From: Glycine soja
Taxonomy: Eukaryota > Streptophyta > Magnoliopsida > Fabales > Fabaceae
NCBI RefSeq assembly: GCF_004193775.1
Contig: NC_041008.1
Span: 7,394,731-7,458,730, forward strand
Direction of reading: 5' to 3'
Length of the DNA: 64,000 nucleotides
Shown here: positions 1 to 12,167 of the stretch, piece after piece
Numbering within the stretch: the first letter of the stretch is position 1
Layout: each line of letters begins with the position of its first letter
The notes under the pieces: model-generated
The model's database searches: none
Told to the model about the DNA's origin: nothing
Seen by the model: only the letters and a program-made list of their open reading frames with translations
Translations under genes and position numbers: made by a program

Positions 1-2890
1 ATAGATAGATGGCAGTGTGGTGATGAGCACGGGAACATGCATGAGTCATTATGTGTGAAGGGATGCACAATTCACCCTTCTTCCTTGATGAACTATATCT
101 AAAATTTCAAAAATCTTAGGCGGTCAATATCCAATAATGATCAATGTGATATCACAAGGATGATCTCCTTATCTAAATTCAAAGATACAATACGATAATA
201 GATCCAATCATTCTAGTAATATGAAAATTTTTATATAATATAATCAACAATTTAAGTAATATAAGAAATTTTATATGAACGTTTATTTAAAAGTTTAATT
301 TCTTTTTAATTTTTTTATTATTAATCAATCATAGATTTTTTTAGTTTAGCTTATAAAATAATTATTATAAAAAATGATAAAAAAAATTCAATATACTTAC
401 TATAAAATTTTAAAAATTTATCACATATGATAATTTTGTGATTGAATAACAATATAAATGTACACATATTATTCATTTATTAAATTATAGTTGGAGACTA
501 TAAAATTACCAAAGTTTATAAGCCATTTTCATTCATCTTGAAAGAATATGTAAATATTGCTAAGACTTCCTAAAACCATAGGACCTTCCAATATATGACA
601 ATTTTATTCAATATAATGATATACACTTCCATGGATGGATAAAATATTTGTTGGTAAGACTCACAATTGGCATGCATTGAAGAAAGTACATGAACCCTCT
701 TGTATATTGTGAGAAGATCACTCATAATAACAATTATGTGATATTACTATTATTTTTTTCATATCTCTCACTTTTTATTTTATTTGTTAAATTCTTTGTA
801 TCATTAATCAATCATAATTTTTTCCCAGTATAACATATAAAACAATTGTTTTAAAAAATAATAAATTTATTATGATAATTTTGTGATTAAATAACAATAT
901 AATTTGTGTACATCTTATTCATTAATTAAACTATAGTTGAATAAGGTAAAATTATGAAAGTTTATAAGCTATTTTCATTTATTTTTTAGATAAATAAATT
1001 TTTGGTCCAATCATATGACTTCAGCTATCCTATATTGTTGGCACGTTATTTAAATAAGGGTAAAATGAGAATTTTTAAAACTTAGAAGAGGAAGAAAACA
1101 ACATAAAAGACGCATTTTTATTCATAAAAAATAGTTTAAAAAACTATAAATAATTTTTTATACTAAACAAAAAAAAAATAACTGGAGCGAAGCGGAGTAG
1201 CGGAGTAACATGGCCGTATGCACGAGTAAATGACTGGTTGATATTAAACTAACTTATAATGACATTAAAAAAAACTTAGATAACTTTTTGTTCATGTAAG
1301 TTTGTGCATCTTTAATTTGGTCATGTTTTGTTCATTTTGAGTATCTATAAATTTATGTTTTTTTAATTTTAGTTCCTATAAGGTGAAAAAAATATAATCT
1401 TAATAAAGAGATTAAAATTAAAAATTTGCAAACTTATAGGATAAAAAATGAACAAAATATCATACAACGATCAAATTAAAAAATAAAAAAAATTCAAAGA
1501 CAAAAAGTAAACAAAAATATTTTTATAGCAACAAAAGTTGAAAAAAATTCAAACCTACAAGAACCAAAAATATCCTTAAAAAGTTAATAATGTTTTAGTG
1601 ACAAAACTATAATATTCAAATAAATTATTTATAATTTTAAATAAGTTATTTTAAAATTATAATCACTAAACACTTCATATGAATGAAATATCCCATTTGA
1701 CAAACACGGGATTCTAGAATTTATGATGTTATGCATGTGTTAACCTTGTAAATATGGTGCAATTTTTCACTCAAGTATAACATTTTAAATAAGATTAAAT
1801 TCATTTGCACGTCTCTCTATTATTTGATAATTTTTAATTAGATTTTTGATCTTTTTCAATAAGGTTGTTGAAATTGTTTTTATTTTTTTAATTAAGTTTT
1901 TATTGCAAAGACTTAATTAAAGAATAAATATAAGTTTAAAAATCCAATTGAAACAAAATTAAAGATTGATTAGAACTCAAGTATATGCTGAGTTATTAAA
2001 CTTTCACATCATGACAATTAATGAAGACAAAAATAATAATAACACGATTTACAAGAACAATTATATGTGCTAACTTAAAAATAGAATATAAAGATAATGA
2101 TAATAACAACAGTAATAATAATACATTATAGTAGCAGTATAACAAAATCTATAATCTTTTTATATTCATAATACTCAAACAAACTAATATAAATTTTATT
2201 GTTACAAACTCACATAACTCAATTATTGTTATAATTACTCTTTACTTGTCTTAGTATGATGATCTTTATTATGTATATATAACTATATTTTATTGTTTAA
2301 TTTAGTAATTAAAATATATATTGTATGAAAAATATAATTAAGAAAAAATTATAATCATGTGGTTAAGTAAATTGCTATTTATTTTCCAATTTTTATTTTA
2401 TTTTTAATTTAGTTACTTTAAAATATAATTATGAACAATAATAATTAAACATAAATATTTTAAAGATATTTATATATTATTATAATAATTTATTTGATTA
2501 ATAATCAAAAAGAAAAAAATTAGCCTAAATTTTAATCTAATTAAAAAAATCTTGATTTTATTCATACACACCCTAAAAATTAGTTGCTAATATAAGAAAT
2601 GTATATAAATAAATCGATGCAAGATACAAGTGAAAATGAAACTTTTATTTTAACCTTTTACATTTAATAATAATCTATTCATTTTGAAACTCAGACAAGT
2701 TGAGTAATAAAAGTGTTGTCATCTTTAAATCCATTTATATAAATGAAAAGGAAAAAATAATCGTAAAATAAATTTGTCTTGCATCAGTTAACATTTTGTT
2801 TTTTTACTTTTATTATTAATTATGTCAAAAATAAAAAATTTGAAAGATTCTGAAAGTTGAAATAGATTTCAAGTGAAATAGCCCGCCAAC
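1..2890. other. AT-rich intergenic DNA, no gene seen
   Basis: No coding region of useful length or recognisable protein similarity is visible. The stretch is very AT-rich. It contains a duplicated segment near the left end (listed separately) and, at about 1260-1560, a foldback-like stretch with motifs typical of degenerate plant repeats. Confidence 0.6.
318..985. repeat. Direct repeat, two diverged copies
   Basis: Two copies of an AT-rich segment lie in the same orientation at about 318-539 and 800-985. Both start with ATTAATCAATCATA, share ATGATAATTTTGTGATT followed by AATAACAATAT, and end with AAAGTTTATAAGC. A weaker third relative lies at about 16873-17000 (CAATCAATCA, then GTGATTAAATAA and CACATATTATT). 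This suggests a dispersed repeat family; I cannot assign it to a named class. Confidence 0.55.
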
Positions 2891-3763
2891 TTGATGTATA
2901 TATATCGTCTAGATCAACTGATCCATGTTACGTATAAATCTTCCGAGGAAAAGTCCTCCTCTCCTCTGTTTCCTAATTCGATCATTTCCATTTTCATAAA
3001 GTCTCTCATGGATCCAAATATTACCCAACAAAATGGTGGGAGATTCTTGCGAATAAGAACACCCTTGCCTTTGCCTTGCTACCTGCCTCTACAGGTACAC
3101 CCACCTATTGTTCTTGTTATTCCTCCCCAGGCCTCTCAGAAATCATCAACACGGATATGTAAACACTGGGTAGATGGCAAGTGTATACACGGTGATCAGT
3201 GCTGGAACATGCATTCGTTTTATGTGAAGAAAAACAGTTCTAGACCCAAAAGGTTGGTTTGGTGGACAGCACCTCCTGTAATGTTTTTTAAGATAAATTG
3301 CGATGGAGCTTTTACCCGCTATGGAAACAAAGCTGCTGCCGGAGGGATTGTGAGGGATTGGGAAGCGAATTTTGTCTATGCTTTCTCTAGTAGCTTGGGT
3401 AAGTGCTGCACAGCGCTAGAGGCTGAGTTATTGGCCATTAAGATTGGAGTACAAACAGCAGTATCTAGGGGATACGGCAATTTGATCGTGGAGAGTGATT
3501 CGCATGCAAGTATCCAGCTCATTAACTTGGGTGTCCAACAAAGTCACATTTTCTATGATCTTGTCTCTTCAATACTTGAGATCGGTAGCAAGGCCAATCA
3601 TATCGTTTGGAATCATGTCTTCAGAGAAGCTAATTCCGCAGCTGATGGTCTCGCCAAACATGGATTGTCATTGTCTGGTAGGGTAGAACTTTTTGAGTTT
3701 CCTCCACCGTTCATTTGGGCTCCTATGTGTGCAGACGAAATGGGAGTAATATACACTCGGTGA
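2891..3763 (+). CDS. CCCH zinc finger / RNase H-like (RVT_3) fusion protein
   Basis: Single-exon ORF of 290 codons. The more likely start is the ATG at 3008 (251 aa), because a TATATATAT stretch at about 2896-2905, a plausible TATA box, lies inside the longer version. Numbering from 2891, residues 90-108 form a C-x7-C-x5-C-x3-H zinc finger (C90, C98, C104, H108) resembling the finger of plant ZFWD proteins. Residues about 132-260 are an RNase H-like domain of the kind found at the end of plant LINE elements and in many stand-alone plant genes. The four acidic residues expected for metal binding are present (D138, E179, D203, D252), as is the REAN..AD.LAKHG ending. By family it would bind RNA and cut RNA in RNA-DNA hybrids; this is inferred. 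No reverse transcriptase lies next to it, so it looks like a domesticated or chimeric gene rather than a LINE tail. Confidence 0.7.
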   Translation: MMYIYRLDQLIHVTYKSSEEKSSSPLFPNSIISIFIKSLMDPNITQQNGGRFLRIRTPLPLPCYLPLQVHPPIVLVIPPQASQKSSTRICKHWVDGKCIHGDQCWNMHSFYVKKNSSRPKRLVWWTAPPVMFFKINCDGAFTRYGNKAAAGGIVRDWEANFVYAFSSSLGKCCTALEAELLAIKIGVQTAVSRGYGNLIVESDSHASIQLINLGVQQSHIFYDLVSSILEIGSKANHIVWNHVFREANSAADGLAKHGLSLSGRVELFEFPPPFIWAPMCADEMGVIYTR

Positions 3764-5156
3764 TGCCCATCTGCAAGTTATTTCTCCTTTTGTAAATTTG
3801 ATGTTTATCTTTACTATTTCCGCCCTTAAACATTGTTATTCATAGTATTCAAATATAATGAGATTCAACATTGTTTCGTATAATATCGCCATTTTTCTAT
3901 CATGTAGTGGTGCAAGAACCTATTTAACTGCATTACCTGATTCCTTCTTCTGGTAAATCACGTGTTATTTTATTATTATCAAAGTAAGCTAGTTAAAATT
4001 ACTCTTATTAACAAATTGAAGCACTGAGCATAGTCTCTATGATCAAGTGATCAAGTTTTTTCAAGTGTTTTTTGGTTGATAGCTCTTTGTATTAATTCAT
4101 GTATTAATTCATGTATGTAAATTTATATATCAAAATGAATCTTACAAAATAGAGATTGCAACTGAATTGCCGTATTTATTTTTTATTTGTAACATTCATT
4201 TTGATTTTGTATAATAAATTTATTGTTATAATAACAATATAAAAATAGTGTAAATATATTTTATAGACAATAAACACATACCTATTAAAGTTACAAAAAA
4301 ATCAGCGCTCTACCTTGCATATCTTTTATAAAATTCAAATATTTTATTCAGTGTAAAGCATTGCATAGTTGACAATAAATGTATTGTATCATTTCATGTA
4401 TTCATTTCACCTATTGAGGTTGGAAAGTTAAAATCTTTAAAGTGCAAAGAACTGATAAATAAACAATTTAATATCACAGATCAACACATTCAAAATGAAA
4501 TTGACTCCAAGCTTTGAGTAATTTGGGTGACTGAATTTTGACTTTAATTTTTATATACTATATATTTTCAACTAATAAAAAATCATTGTTAGTATAGTAA
4601 TCATAAAAAACAACAAATTGCCTTTCATAACAGTTTATGATCCGATGACCTTGTTACCTTATACTGTTATAACCTTTAGGGCATATGCAAGTTTAGTTTA
4701 CGGCAATACATTTACTTTCACTTTTATTGCTATTTACACCATTTCATGAAAAGCAAGAAACAAAGTGAAAACATGATAATAATACTTATGCGATTATTGG
4801 AAAAACAAAACAAAACAAAAATCCTTAAACCAATTATACCGTAAAGATATTCATCATCCTGATTTTCTTGGAGCTAATAATTTGCGTGAAGCAACTCATG
4901 GATCAGACCTTACAGTAGTATACAATGTCATAACCAAAGATACATCATCCCAGTTCCCTTGGATCAAATAAGTGTTACTTTATTAGACAAGTATCACAAC
5001 TTTGCCAAAATCTGTAAAAGTGTAATAACCAAATTTGATATCGGTAGAAGTAAAGACTGTGAACAGCACCTTACATATTAGGCCATTAAATTTGATAGTC
5101 AACTTGTTTAGTTATCTTAGTTCACTGTTTCATATAAACATTTGGTAATCTATGCC
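3764..5156. other. Intergenic, no gene seen
   Basis: AT-rich DNA between the end of the RNase H-like gene and the end of URM1. The right part presumably includes the URM1 3' UTR (minus strand). Nothing else is recognisable. Confidence 0.5.
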
Positions 5157-8100
5157 TTAACCACCATGCAGGGTTGATATAAAAACCACCACATCTTTGT
5201 CTTCCAGTGATGTGTTCAGCTGACCACTTAGCTCCCAATCACAATCATTCACAAGGACAAGAACTCCAGGTCTCCTGCACAACAGGCCACACGCAACCAA
5301 AATATTAACATAGTTCAGCACTATAATATTACACGTATGTGCATATGAAAGTTCTTAATTATAGGTAATCTTAAATTAGCTTAAGCATAAATACCCCTTT
5401 ATCCTCAATTTCTCCTCGTCCAATTAAACACCTGATATGAGCTAATGAGAAGCCTAACTAATTACTACACAGGAAAAGGCTCCTCTAAAGTGAGCAAGAG
5501 CATATTCACATTAAATAATTTAGCAGGTTAAGATTATAATACACTTCAGATTAAATTAATGGTAAACATACCCTTGCTCTCTTCATAAACAAGCTAGCTT
5601 TAGAAGATCTCCTTCCTATTACCAATGCTTAATTCAAATGTATTTAGATTATAAAACTTACACAGTATCTCCTTTCATAAACATTTCAGGCCTCTCCTTA
5701 ATCAAGTTGGTCTGTACCCAAGAAAGCAAATCTTTCATGATTAACTGAGAAAGAAAGAAGAAAATTTTATAAGAATGCTAAGCATGAAAGCATATTCCTT
5801 ATTATTGTTCAATAATATTTGAAGTTATATAGTACCTTGTCTTCTCCATTGTGTTGCTCAATATTGACATTATGAATCTTCTTGGAGTCACAAAGAAGTT
5901 CCAATCCCCCTCTGTATGTTTCAACCATTTTAACAAATAAGACAAAAACTTGAAGGTTCTAACCTCAAATAAATATTATGACATATTGTAAGGTGGACCA
6001 CCATCATAGAAGGTCCACCATGCATCACGATTTACAATCGCTAGATTAATCTATATTACAGGCTTATTCTAGACTCAACATTTGCAGATCTCACCTACTT
6101 CTTTGAATTATCTCTTCATCACCAACCACCTCTACCACAAATGCCGCCATAACCCACCATAGTTTTTAAAGGATGAAATTGACATCAACATAAAAAGTGT
6201 CAGCAATGGACTCAACAATGTCGACAAGGACCTTTCACACCTTGACCAATCCACCATGCCCCGGAATGATCCACTTGGGTGATGGGGTTGATGAAGTATT
6301 CTACTCAGTCCCTAAGGGTAAGGGGGAGGGGCATTGTGGCAGAGGAAACAACGGAGGCCACAACAAATGGTGATAGTTGGAGGTGTAAAGGAGAGAGAGT
6401 TGGAATTGCATTTGGTTGTGCAAGTGGAATATAATAGGATACAAATCCTAAAAACAAATGACTTCTAGAAGAATCATTCACTCCTTCATCAAAGGTGTTT
6501 CTTACGAGTACCTCGAGTTCGTCAATTAAGGAGGAGTAAGTGAGAACTTCTAGAAAACTCTTGTTTGGGATTTGTAGCCTATGATCTTCTCCACATGCTG
6601 GCAGGGCAAAGGAAACAAGAGTTGGAATTGAATTTCATTGAGCAAATGGAGAATATAATACGATATAAATTCCGAATCAAGTGACTTCTGGAAGAAGCCT
6701 TCACTCCTCCTTCATCGAGGGCGTTTCTTGCAAGTGCCTTGAGTTCATCGATGAAGGAGGAATGAATGAGGACTTCTTCTACAAGCCTCTTGCTTCAGAA
6801 GTTGTAGCCTGTAATCTTCTCCACCTGTCAAGAAAATGCAATTTCAACTCTCTCTAAGCCACCAACATCAGCACCTCATCACTATTCATCACAACCTCCA
6901 GAGTGGAACTGATGAAGCAAGGCTACAATAAGCTTGACCAATATAGATTAATGCAACGACTATAAATTGTGGTGCATGGTGGACCACCTATGGCAGTGGT
7001 TCACCTTAAAATCCATCATAAATAATAACTAGATAAGAAAACAGTAACGAATTTTGAAAATTAAGTAGTGCCATACAATGATGCTGAATAAACCTTCAGT
7101 TAATTTTTTACCCATCTAATAAACAAATAAAATAAGAAAACATAAAACCTATTTCTAAAATAAATTTCAATAAAGATTAAAAAATTAGCACGCCTTTAAT
7201 AATATAACTCAGTTCAGATTTCAATTACTCTTCCGAGTCTACCACACCCCTAAAGACAGTCAGTACAAAGGAAAAAAATATTTAGCCCTAAAGACCAGGC
7301 TTGTAATTCATATAAGCTTCTAAAAATATACATGAATTGAACAACAAAAGTCAAGTCTTAATCCTAGGGTCTTCAGCATGGTATTTACATCAACTGAGAA
7401 ACAAGAAATCTCCAAATCTCAAAAATCAATCCTAAAAATCGTCGAACATTAACAAAAGGGGGAGAATCATTCCTAACCTTTTCCTCTACCGATTTAGCAC
7501 TATCCATTCCTTCACTTTTAGTCAAAACAGCTTTACTTACTCTATCTCTGTATTAGATCCTCTTATGGCCTAAAGACATTACTGTAGCGATGCCTAAGGT
7601 TCTACAGAATAACTAGAACCCTGAAAATAAAATGTTTCCCTATGGCTTTATTAACAGAAAATTGATAAACTGAATGAGGAACATCAATTCAATATCTGGA
7701 ATCATCTTTGATTTCATCTTTCAAGATTGTGACTTTTCAGAAGGAACTTTTACATATGAGAACTTTTTCCTGTTCCTTTTATGATAAAAGTTTTATCAAG
7801 ATGCATAAGTTACACTTCTCAGTCCTCAACATAAAGAGGCAGATATGAACTTCCTATATTATGTTTGAAACACAATAAGCATTTCCAAAATATACGCAGA
7901 AATGATCACTTCTATTAGGCTCCCTTTGTTACACAGCAAAACGGAAAATTTAACCCCCAGCTAACACATAGCTCTATTATTAAGGTTCCAGTTGTTTGTT
8001 TGATCAGAAATATCTTCCATAAAGTTCCTTTTTCTTTAACTATAAAGAAATCTTTTTGAGGATAGCACTATGCAAACTAACCAGCTATACATGAATATAA

Positions 8101-8474
8101 GTGATCCAAAAACTACAGCATAGAATCAACATAATCAAAGAACAATGTCAAGGAATAGCAGGGAATCAGATCACATGAATGACCAAGTAAATATGATGAA
8201 CAAACATTTGTAACACATGAAGTGCTAAAACTTCACCCAATATTAATATTCACATTCTCAGATACTAAAAAGACCAATCACCAAAAATTAAAAATTAAAA
8301 AAAAAAATACAGTTTTATCAATCTCGGAGAAAAGCATCACACTTATCAATCTCCCCATTTAAAAAAGTTATTTTTTTATGAAAAATAAAAATTAAACTTT
8401 ACAAAGAAACATATCAAGCAGTGACTTTTGACAGATCCAACATAGAATTACCCGAATTCAAGTGTCAGCTGCAT
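5157..8474 (-). CDS. URM1: URM1, ubiquitin-related modifier / sulfur carrier
   Basis: Four coding exons, rebuilt by hand: 8452-8474, 5836-5911, 5662-5744 and 5157-5274. All introns are GT-AG, phases agree, and the 300-bp total gives 99 aa, the usual plant URM1 length. The protein starts MQLTLEF, contains LLCDSKKIH, the block [17 protein letters not shown] and [14 protein letters not shown], and ends FISTLHGG. The C-terminal Gly-Gly is the residue pair that is adenylated and thiocarboxylated. In the family, URM1 carries sulfur for 2-thiolation of the wobble uridine of cytosolic tRNAs (with an MOCS3/UBA4 enzyme and CTU1/CTU2) and can also be attached to proteins. Intron 1 is about 2.5 kb and carries a transposon-like insertion. 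The start codon lies 488 bp from the PEX16 start on the other strand. The exons are too short to be found as open frames. Confidence 0.93.
5989..7008. mobile_element. Non-autonomous DNA transposon-like element with long inverted ends
   Basis: The two ends are imperfect inverted repeats of roughly 85 bp: TAAGGTGGACCACC...GGTCCACCATGCATCACG at the left (from 5989) and its inverted relative, containing GTGCATGGTGGACCACC and ending CACCTTA, at the right (to 7008). The match continues inward through GATTAATCTATATT. There is no transposase ORF. Long inverted ends suggest a Mutator-like element, but I could not find a convincing target-site duplication. It sits inside URM1 intron 1. Confidence 0.65.
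6392..6830. repeat. Imperfect tandem duplication of about 210-220 bp inside the element
   Basis: Two copies, 6392-6600 and 6612-6830, offset by 220 bp. Both start with GAGTTGGAATTG and share AATATAATA, GACTTCTAGAAGAA or its variant, a CTTCATC block, GAGTTC and GTAGCCT, and both end with ATCTTCTCCAC. They are diverged by scattered substitutions and small indels, so the duplication is old. Confidence 0.65.
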
Positions 8475-8962
8475 GTTTTACAACGTTTACTCAGAACCCC
8501 CAAAACCCTAGAGAGAGAAAGAAGCGAACGAGGAGACAGAGAGAGAAGCAGCACAACCTTTTCAAAATCAAACTTAAAAGCCCTCACTTTTTATTCTTAC
8601 GCAACACAAACACCAAAATATAAATCACAAACTCTTAACCGCGCCATCAATGCTCATCACCAAATCTCAGCCGTCCATTTTATCAAGAGTAAAACACTCT
8701 CATCCAACGGTTCAAAGATAAAAAACTGTACAAATTAACGGTTCAGATCAAAATACTGAATTTCCCAAAATACCCACGTCATCGTATCCCATTGATTCGT
8801 TCTCTGATTTTATTTTTTCCTGATTGAAAATTTGAAAACCCATATTTATTTCACGCAATTTGTGTCGGAAAGTTTACATCTTGGCCAACTGGGTCGCTTC
8901 CAATACCTTCAGATTTTGGTAGGATTTCGTGCTTTTGCATAATTCGTTGAGTTTCTGAAGCT
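8475..8962. promoter_or_regulatory. Shared divergent promoter of URM1 and PEX16
   Basis: The 488 bp between the two start codons must hold both 5' UTRs and both core promoters. A telo-box-like AAACCCTA lies at 8503-8510 on the URM1 side, next to a purine-rich GAGAGAGAAAG stretch likely to be URM1 leader. No clear TATA box was seen for either gene, as is common for housekeeping pairs. Transcription start sites cannot be placed from sequence alone. Confidence 0.6.
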
Positions 8963-11900
8963 ATGGAGGCTTATAAGAGATGGGTGAGGCAGAACAAAGA
9001 GTTTGTGCACTCCATGGAGTCTTTGGCCAATGTAAGGTTACATTTTGGATTATCAATTTGACAATATTGTTTTTGTTAAATTTAATGTAATCATTCGGTT
9101 GTTGCAATTTTATGAGCCAAAGGGAATTTGGGAATTAGGTCAGGTTTCTGTGTTGTTTGCTTCTTTTTTTGTGAGCTTTTGTGTTGTTTGCTACTACTTG
9201 CTAATTGTGACATTTATAGCTGCACACAATATTCTGGGGAAAATAGTAATTCTGGTATGAATTTTGTGGGTTTATAATTTGGCTCTATTTGTTGCATTAG
9301 GTGCTATTTTGTTTTGCTTTTTTCACTAATGATCCTGATTTCGTTGTTTCATTTGTAAAATCTAACAATTTGGAATTTTGTGGCTGTTAATGAAAATATA
9401 ATTAGTGAAAGTGATCTTAGAAAATGAAATCAACGACCTGTTTTGCTGTGATTGTTGTTTTCTGTTTCTTCAAGTCTATGGAGGCATTGTGTTGAAACAT
9501 AGTTTGTTGTGGAGTTTTTTGTGAATAGTTATCTAATTGAGGGGTTGAAAATGTGGACAGGGATTGACATGGCTTCTTCCTGAACGGTTTTCTGAATCAG
9601 AGATTGGACCAGAAGCAGGTATTGTGAATGTTTTATAACTTTTGGCTACTTCTTTTGAGTCATTGTTATTTTTCCGTTGGTGACTGCAATGGCCCATAAT
9701 AGAAGCTTTGATGTCCAATTATTTGTTCATGTTGATCTTGAAAATGCTAACTAGCTAATGAAAATAAATGTACTTTGCAAAGCCATGTGTATCCCTAACC
9801 TAGTTTACCTGTTGCAAATTTCAAAAGTCATGTTACACTCTTCTAGTTTACCTATATTTTCCTAAAAATTTAACAACTTCTAATTGCCTTCTCTATTTCT
9901 TTAATTATTTTCTCCTACTATAATACAGAAATTTGTACCTTACTGAGAAGATCTATGATTTAATGCAGTAACAACTATTCTGGGAATCATCACAGCTCTC
10001 AATGAACATATAATTGATACAGCTCCTAAGCAAAATATTACAGGCTCTGTCGAGCCTTATTCATTTCCTTATCCATTATGCTTATCTGCATTAAAGGATT
10101 TGGAAACATTAGTTGAAGTTGTGGCACAACAATACTATGGTGATGATAAGAAATGGAATTTCCTTGCCATTACTGAAGCAACCAAGTAAGCAGAATAATG
10201 TAATTTTGCATATGGCCCTTCCTATGTCCTCAATCTGTCATTAAATTTATATCTGTAGTCTTCTATCTGTTTATCTCATTATCTTGAGTCACTCTAAATC
10301 AGGGTACTGGTTCGGTTATCTTTGTTTCGGAAGAGTGGATATAAGATGCTGCTACAAGGAGGGGAAACACCTAATGATGAGGAGTATTCAGATAGTTTTA
10401 CTTCACAACATCATATGGGCTTAAAGCCCGATGTGCATCATAGGCCTGGTTATATGAAAAACAATCTTGGTGCAAAACCAATGAATCAGGAAGGAAGAGC
10501 ATTATCTGCTTTGGTTAGATTTGGAGAAAAAGCAAAGGGGTCAGATCCAGTGTGGTTACGCAGGGTTGAACACCAACAAGCAACTATGGAGCCTACAAGT
10601 AACCTGTTTTATAGATATTTTAGGCTTAAATGCAATTTTGGTCCCTCTATTTTACTCAATCCATAGTTTTGATCCTTCTATTTTAAAATTGAGACATTTG
10701 GTCCTCCTATTTTAAAAAATAAGCAATTCGGGTTCCCCTATTTCAAAATACAAACATTTGGTCCCCATATTTTAGACAATACATAATTTTGGTCCTCGTA
10801 TTTTAGAAAATCCACAATTTTGGTTTAATATTTAATTTTGCTTATGTTTTATTTCTTTTATTTCTTACTTTCTAATTAATTAAATCACTTCTTAATGATA
10901 CCTTAAATGAATATGTTAGGTTTAAAGTTCAATTGGACCAAATGTAATTATAAGTTTGTAATGATTGAGACAAAATTAATAATTTGACCAAAATTACAAA
11001 TTTTCTAAAATTTGAGGATTAAATGTTTCTATTTTAAAATGGGAGGATTAAAATCGCAAATTTTTTAAAATATGAGGACCAAATGTCTCAATTTTAAAAT
11101 GGGGGGACTAATATTGTGGATTTTTTAAAATAGAAGGATCAAATGTCTCAATTTTAAAATGAAGGGACCAAAATTGTGGATCTAACAAAATAGGAGGACC
11201 ATAATTGCATTTAAGCCATATTTTTAGCATTTGTTAGCAAGTGTAATCGGTTATAATGCATGAGATATTCAACTAATATTTGTTTCTCACTGAATTCCTA
11301 CAGCTTCAAGGGTGGATAGACCAACACTTCTCACCATATTGTCTGAAAGGGGTCTTTGTGGGGCTCTGTTTTTTATTGGAGAAGTTCTACTTATTAGTAG
11401 ACCACTTATTTATGTTTTATTTATTCGAAAATATGGTATTCGGTCATGGACCCCTTGGTTCCTTTCGCTGGCTATTGATTGCATAGGAAACAGTATTCTT
11501 TCACTCATTACATCGTCAGTGGCTGGTGGGAAGGACCGAATGTTTCATCTGTCTGCCCTAGAAAAGGATGAGGTTTGTGTTTCTATAGACTGAAAAGCCA
11601 TACAACATAAGATGCACTGGGCTTAATGGTCTTCTCCATTGAATGTTGGCCATTAATACTACATTCAGAACTGTCTTATTTCCTAGTAATGTTCCACCCA
11701 CTAAAGAGTTAATGCTTAAATAGTTTTGCTTCAGGTTAAACGGCGAAAGCTGCTATTTGTTCTTTACCTAATGAGAGATCCATTTTTCAGCAAGTATACT
11801 AGGTAGCAATGATTTACATTTTGTTCCCATTTTTTCCCTTTCTTTATCATTTTGTAACACTTCAAATTTTTGCAAATTGCTCCTTCAAAGTTGGAGAAAA

Positions 11901-12167
11901 AATGACACTAAAATATCAATAATGTTTTAGGCAAAGACTTGAAAGCACGGAGAAAGTTTTGGAGCCTATTCCTGTCATAGGATTTCTCACAGGTGAGCTT
12001 AATACTTATTTGTTTCCCTTTTAGTGCCTTACCTTCTTGTCATCATCATTTCAGCTTCATAAATTACTCTAAGCATCTGATCTGTTTTTCTAATGAATGT
12101 TACAGCAAAACTTGTTGAACTTATAATTGGAGCTCAAACACGATACACTTACATGTCAGGATCGTGA
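8963..12167 (+). CDS. PEX16: PEX16 / SSE1, peroxisome biogenesis membrane protein
   Basis: Eight coding exons, rebuilt by hand: 8963-9031, 9561-9618, 9969-10185, 10303-10598, 11304-11572, 11735-11802, 11931-11992 and 12106-12167. Splice sites are GT-AG, phases agree, and the total of 1101 bp gives 366 aa, against about 367 in Arabidopsis. Diagnostic blocks are MEAYKRWVRQN at the start, GYKMLLQGGETPN, EGRALSAL, SRPLIYVLFIRKYG, a KRRKLLFVLYLMRDPFF segment and the ending TRYTYMSGS. In plants PEX16 (SHRUNKEN SEED 1) is a membrane protein of ER and peroxisomes needed for peroxisome formation and for normal seed oil and protein bodies. The hydrophobic stretch around LFFIGEVLLISRPLIYVLFI is a likely membrane segment. 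Intron 4 holds a 595-bp inverted-repeat element. The gene looks intact. Confidence 0.95.
10623..11217. mobile_element. MITE-like foldback element in PEX16 intron 4
   Basis: Starts GGCTTAAATGCAA and ends TTGCATTTAAGCC, and the two halves are largely inverted copies built from repeated phrases such as TTTGGTCC and ATTTTAAAAT. It is flanked by ATATTTTA (10615-10622) and ATATTTTTA (11218-11226), a probable 8-9 bp target-site duplication with one extra T. That length fits hAT or Mutator-type insertion. There is no coding capacity. Confidence 0.75.
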
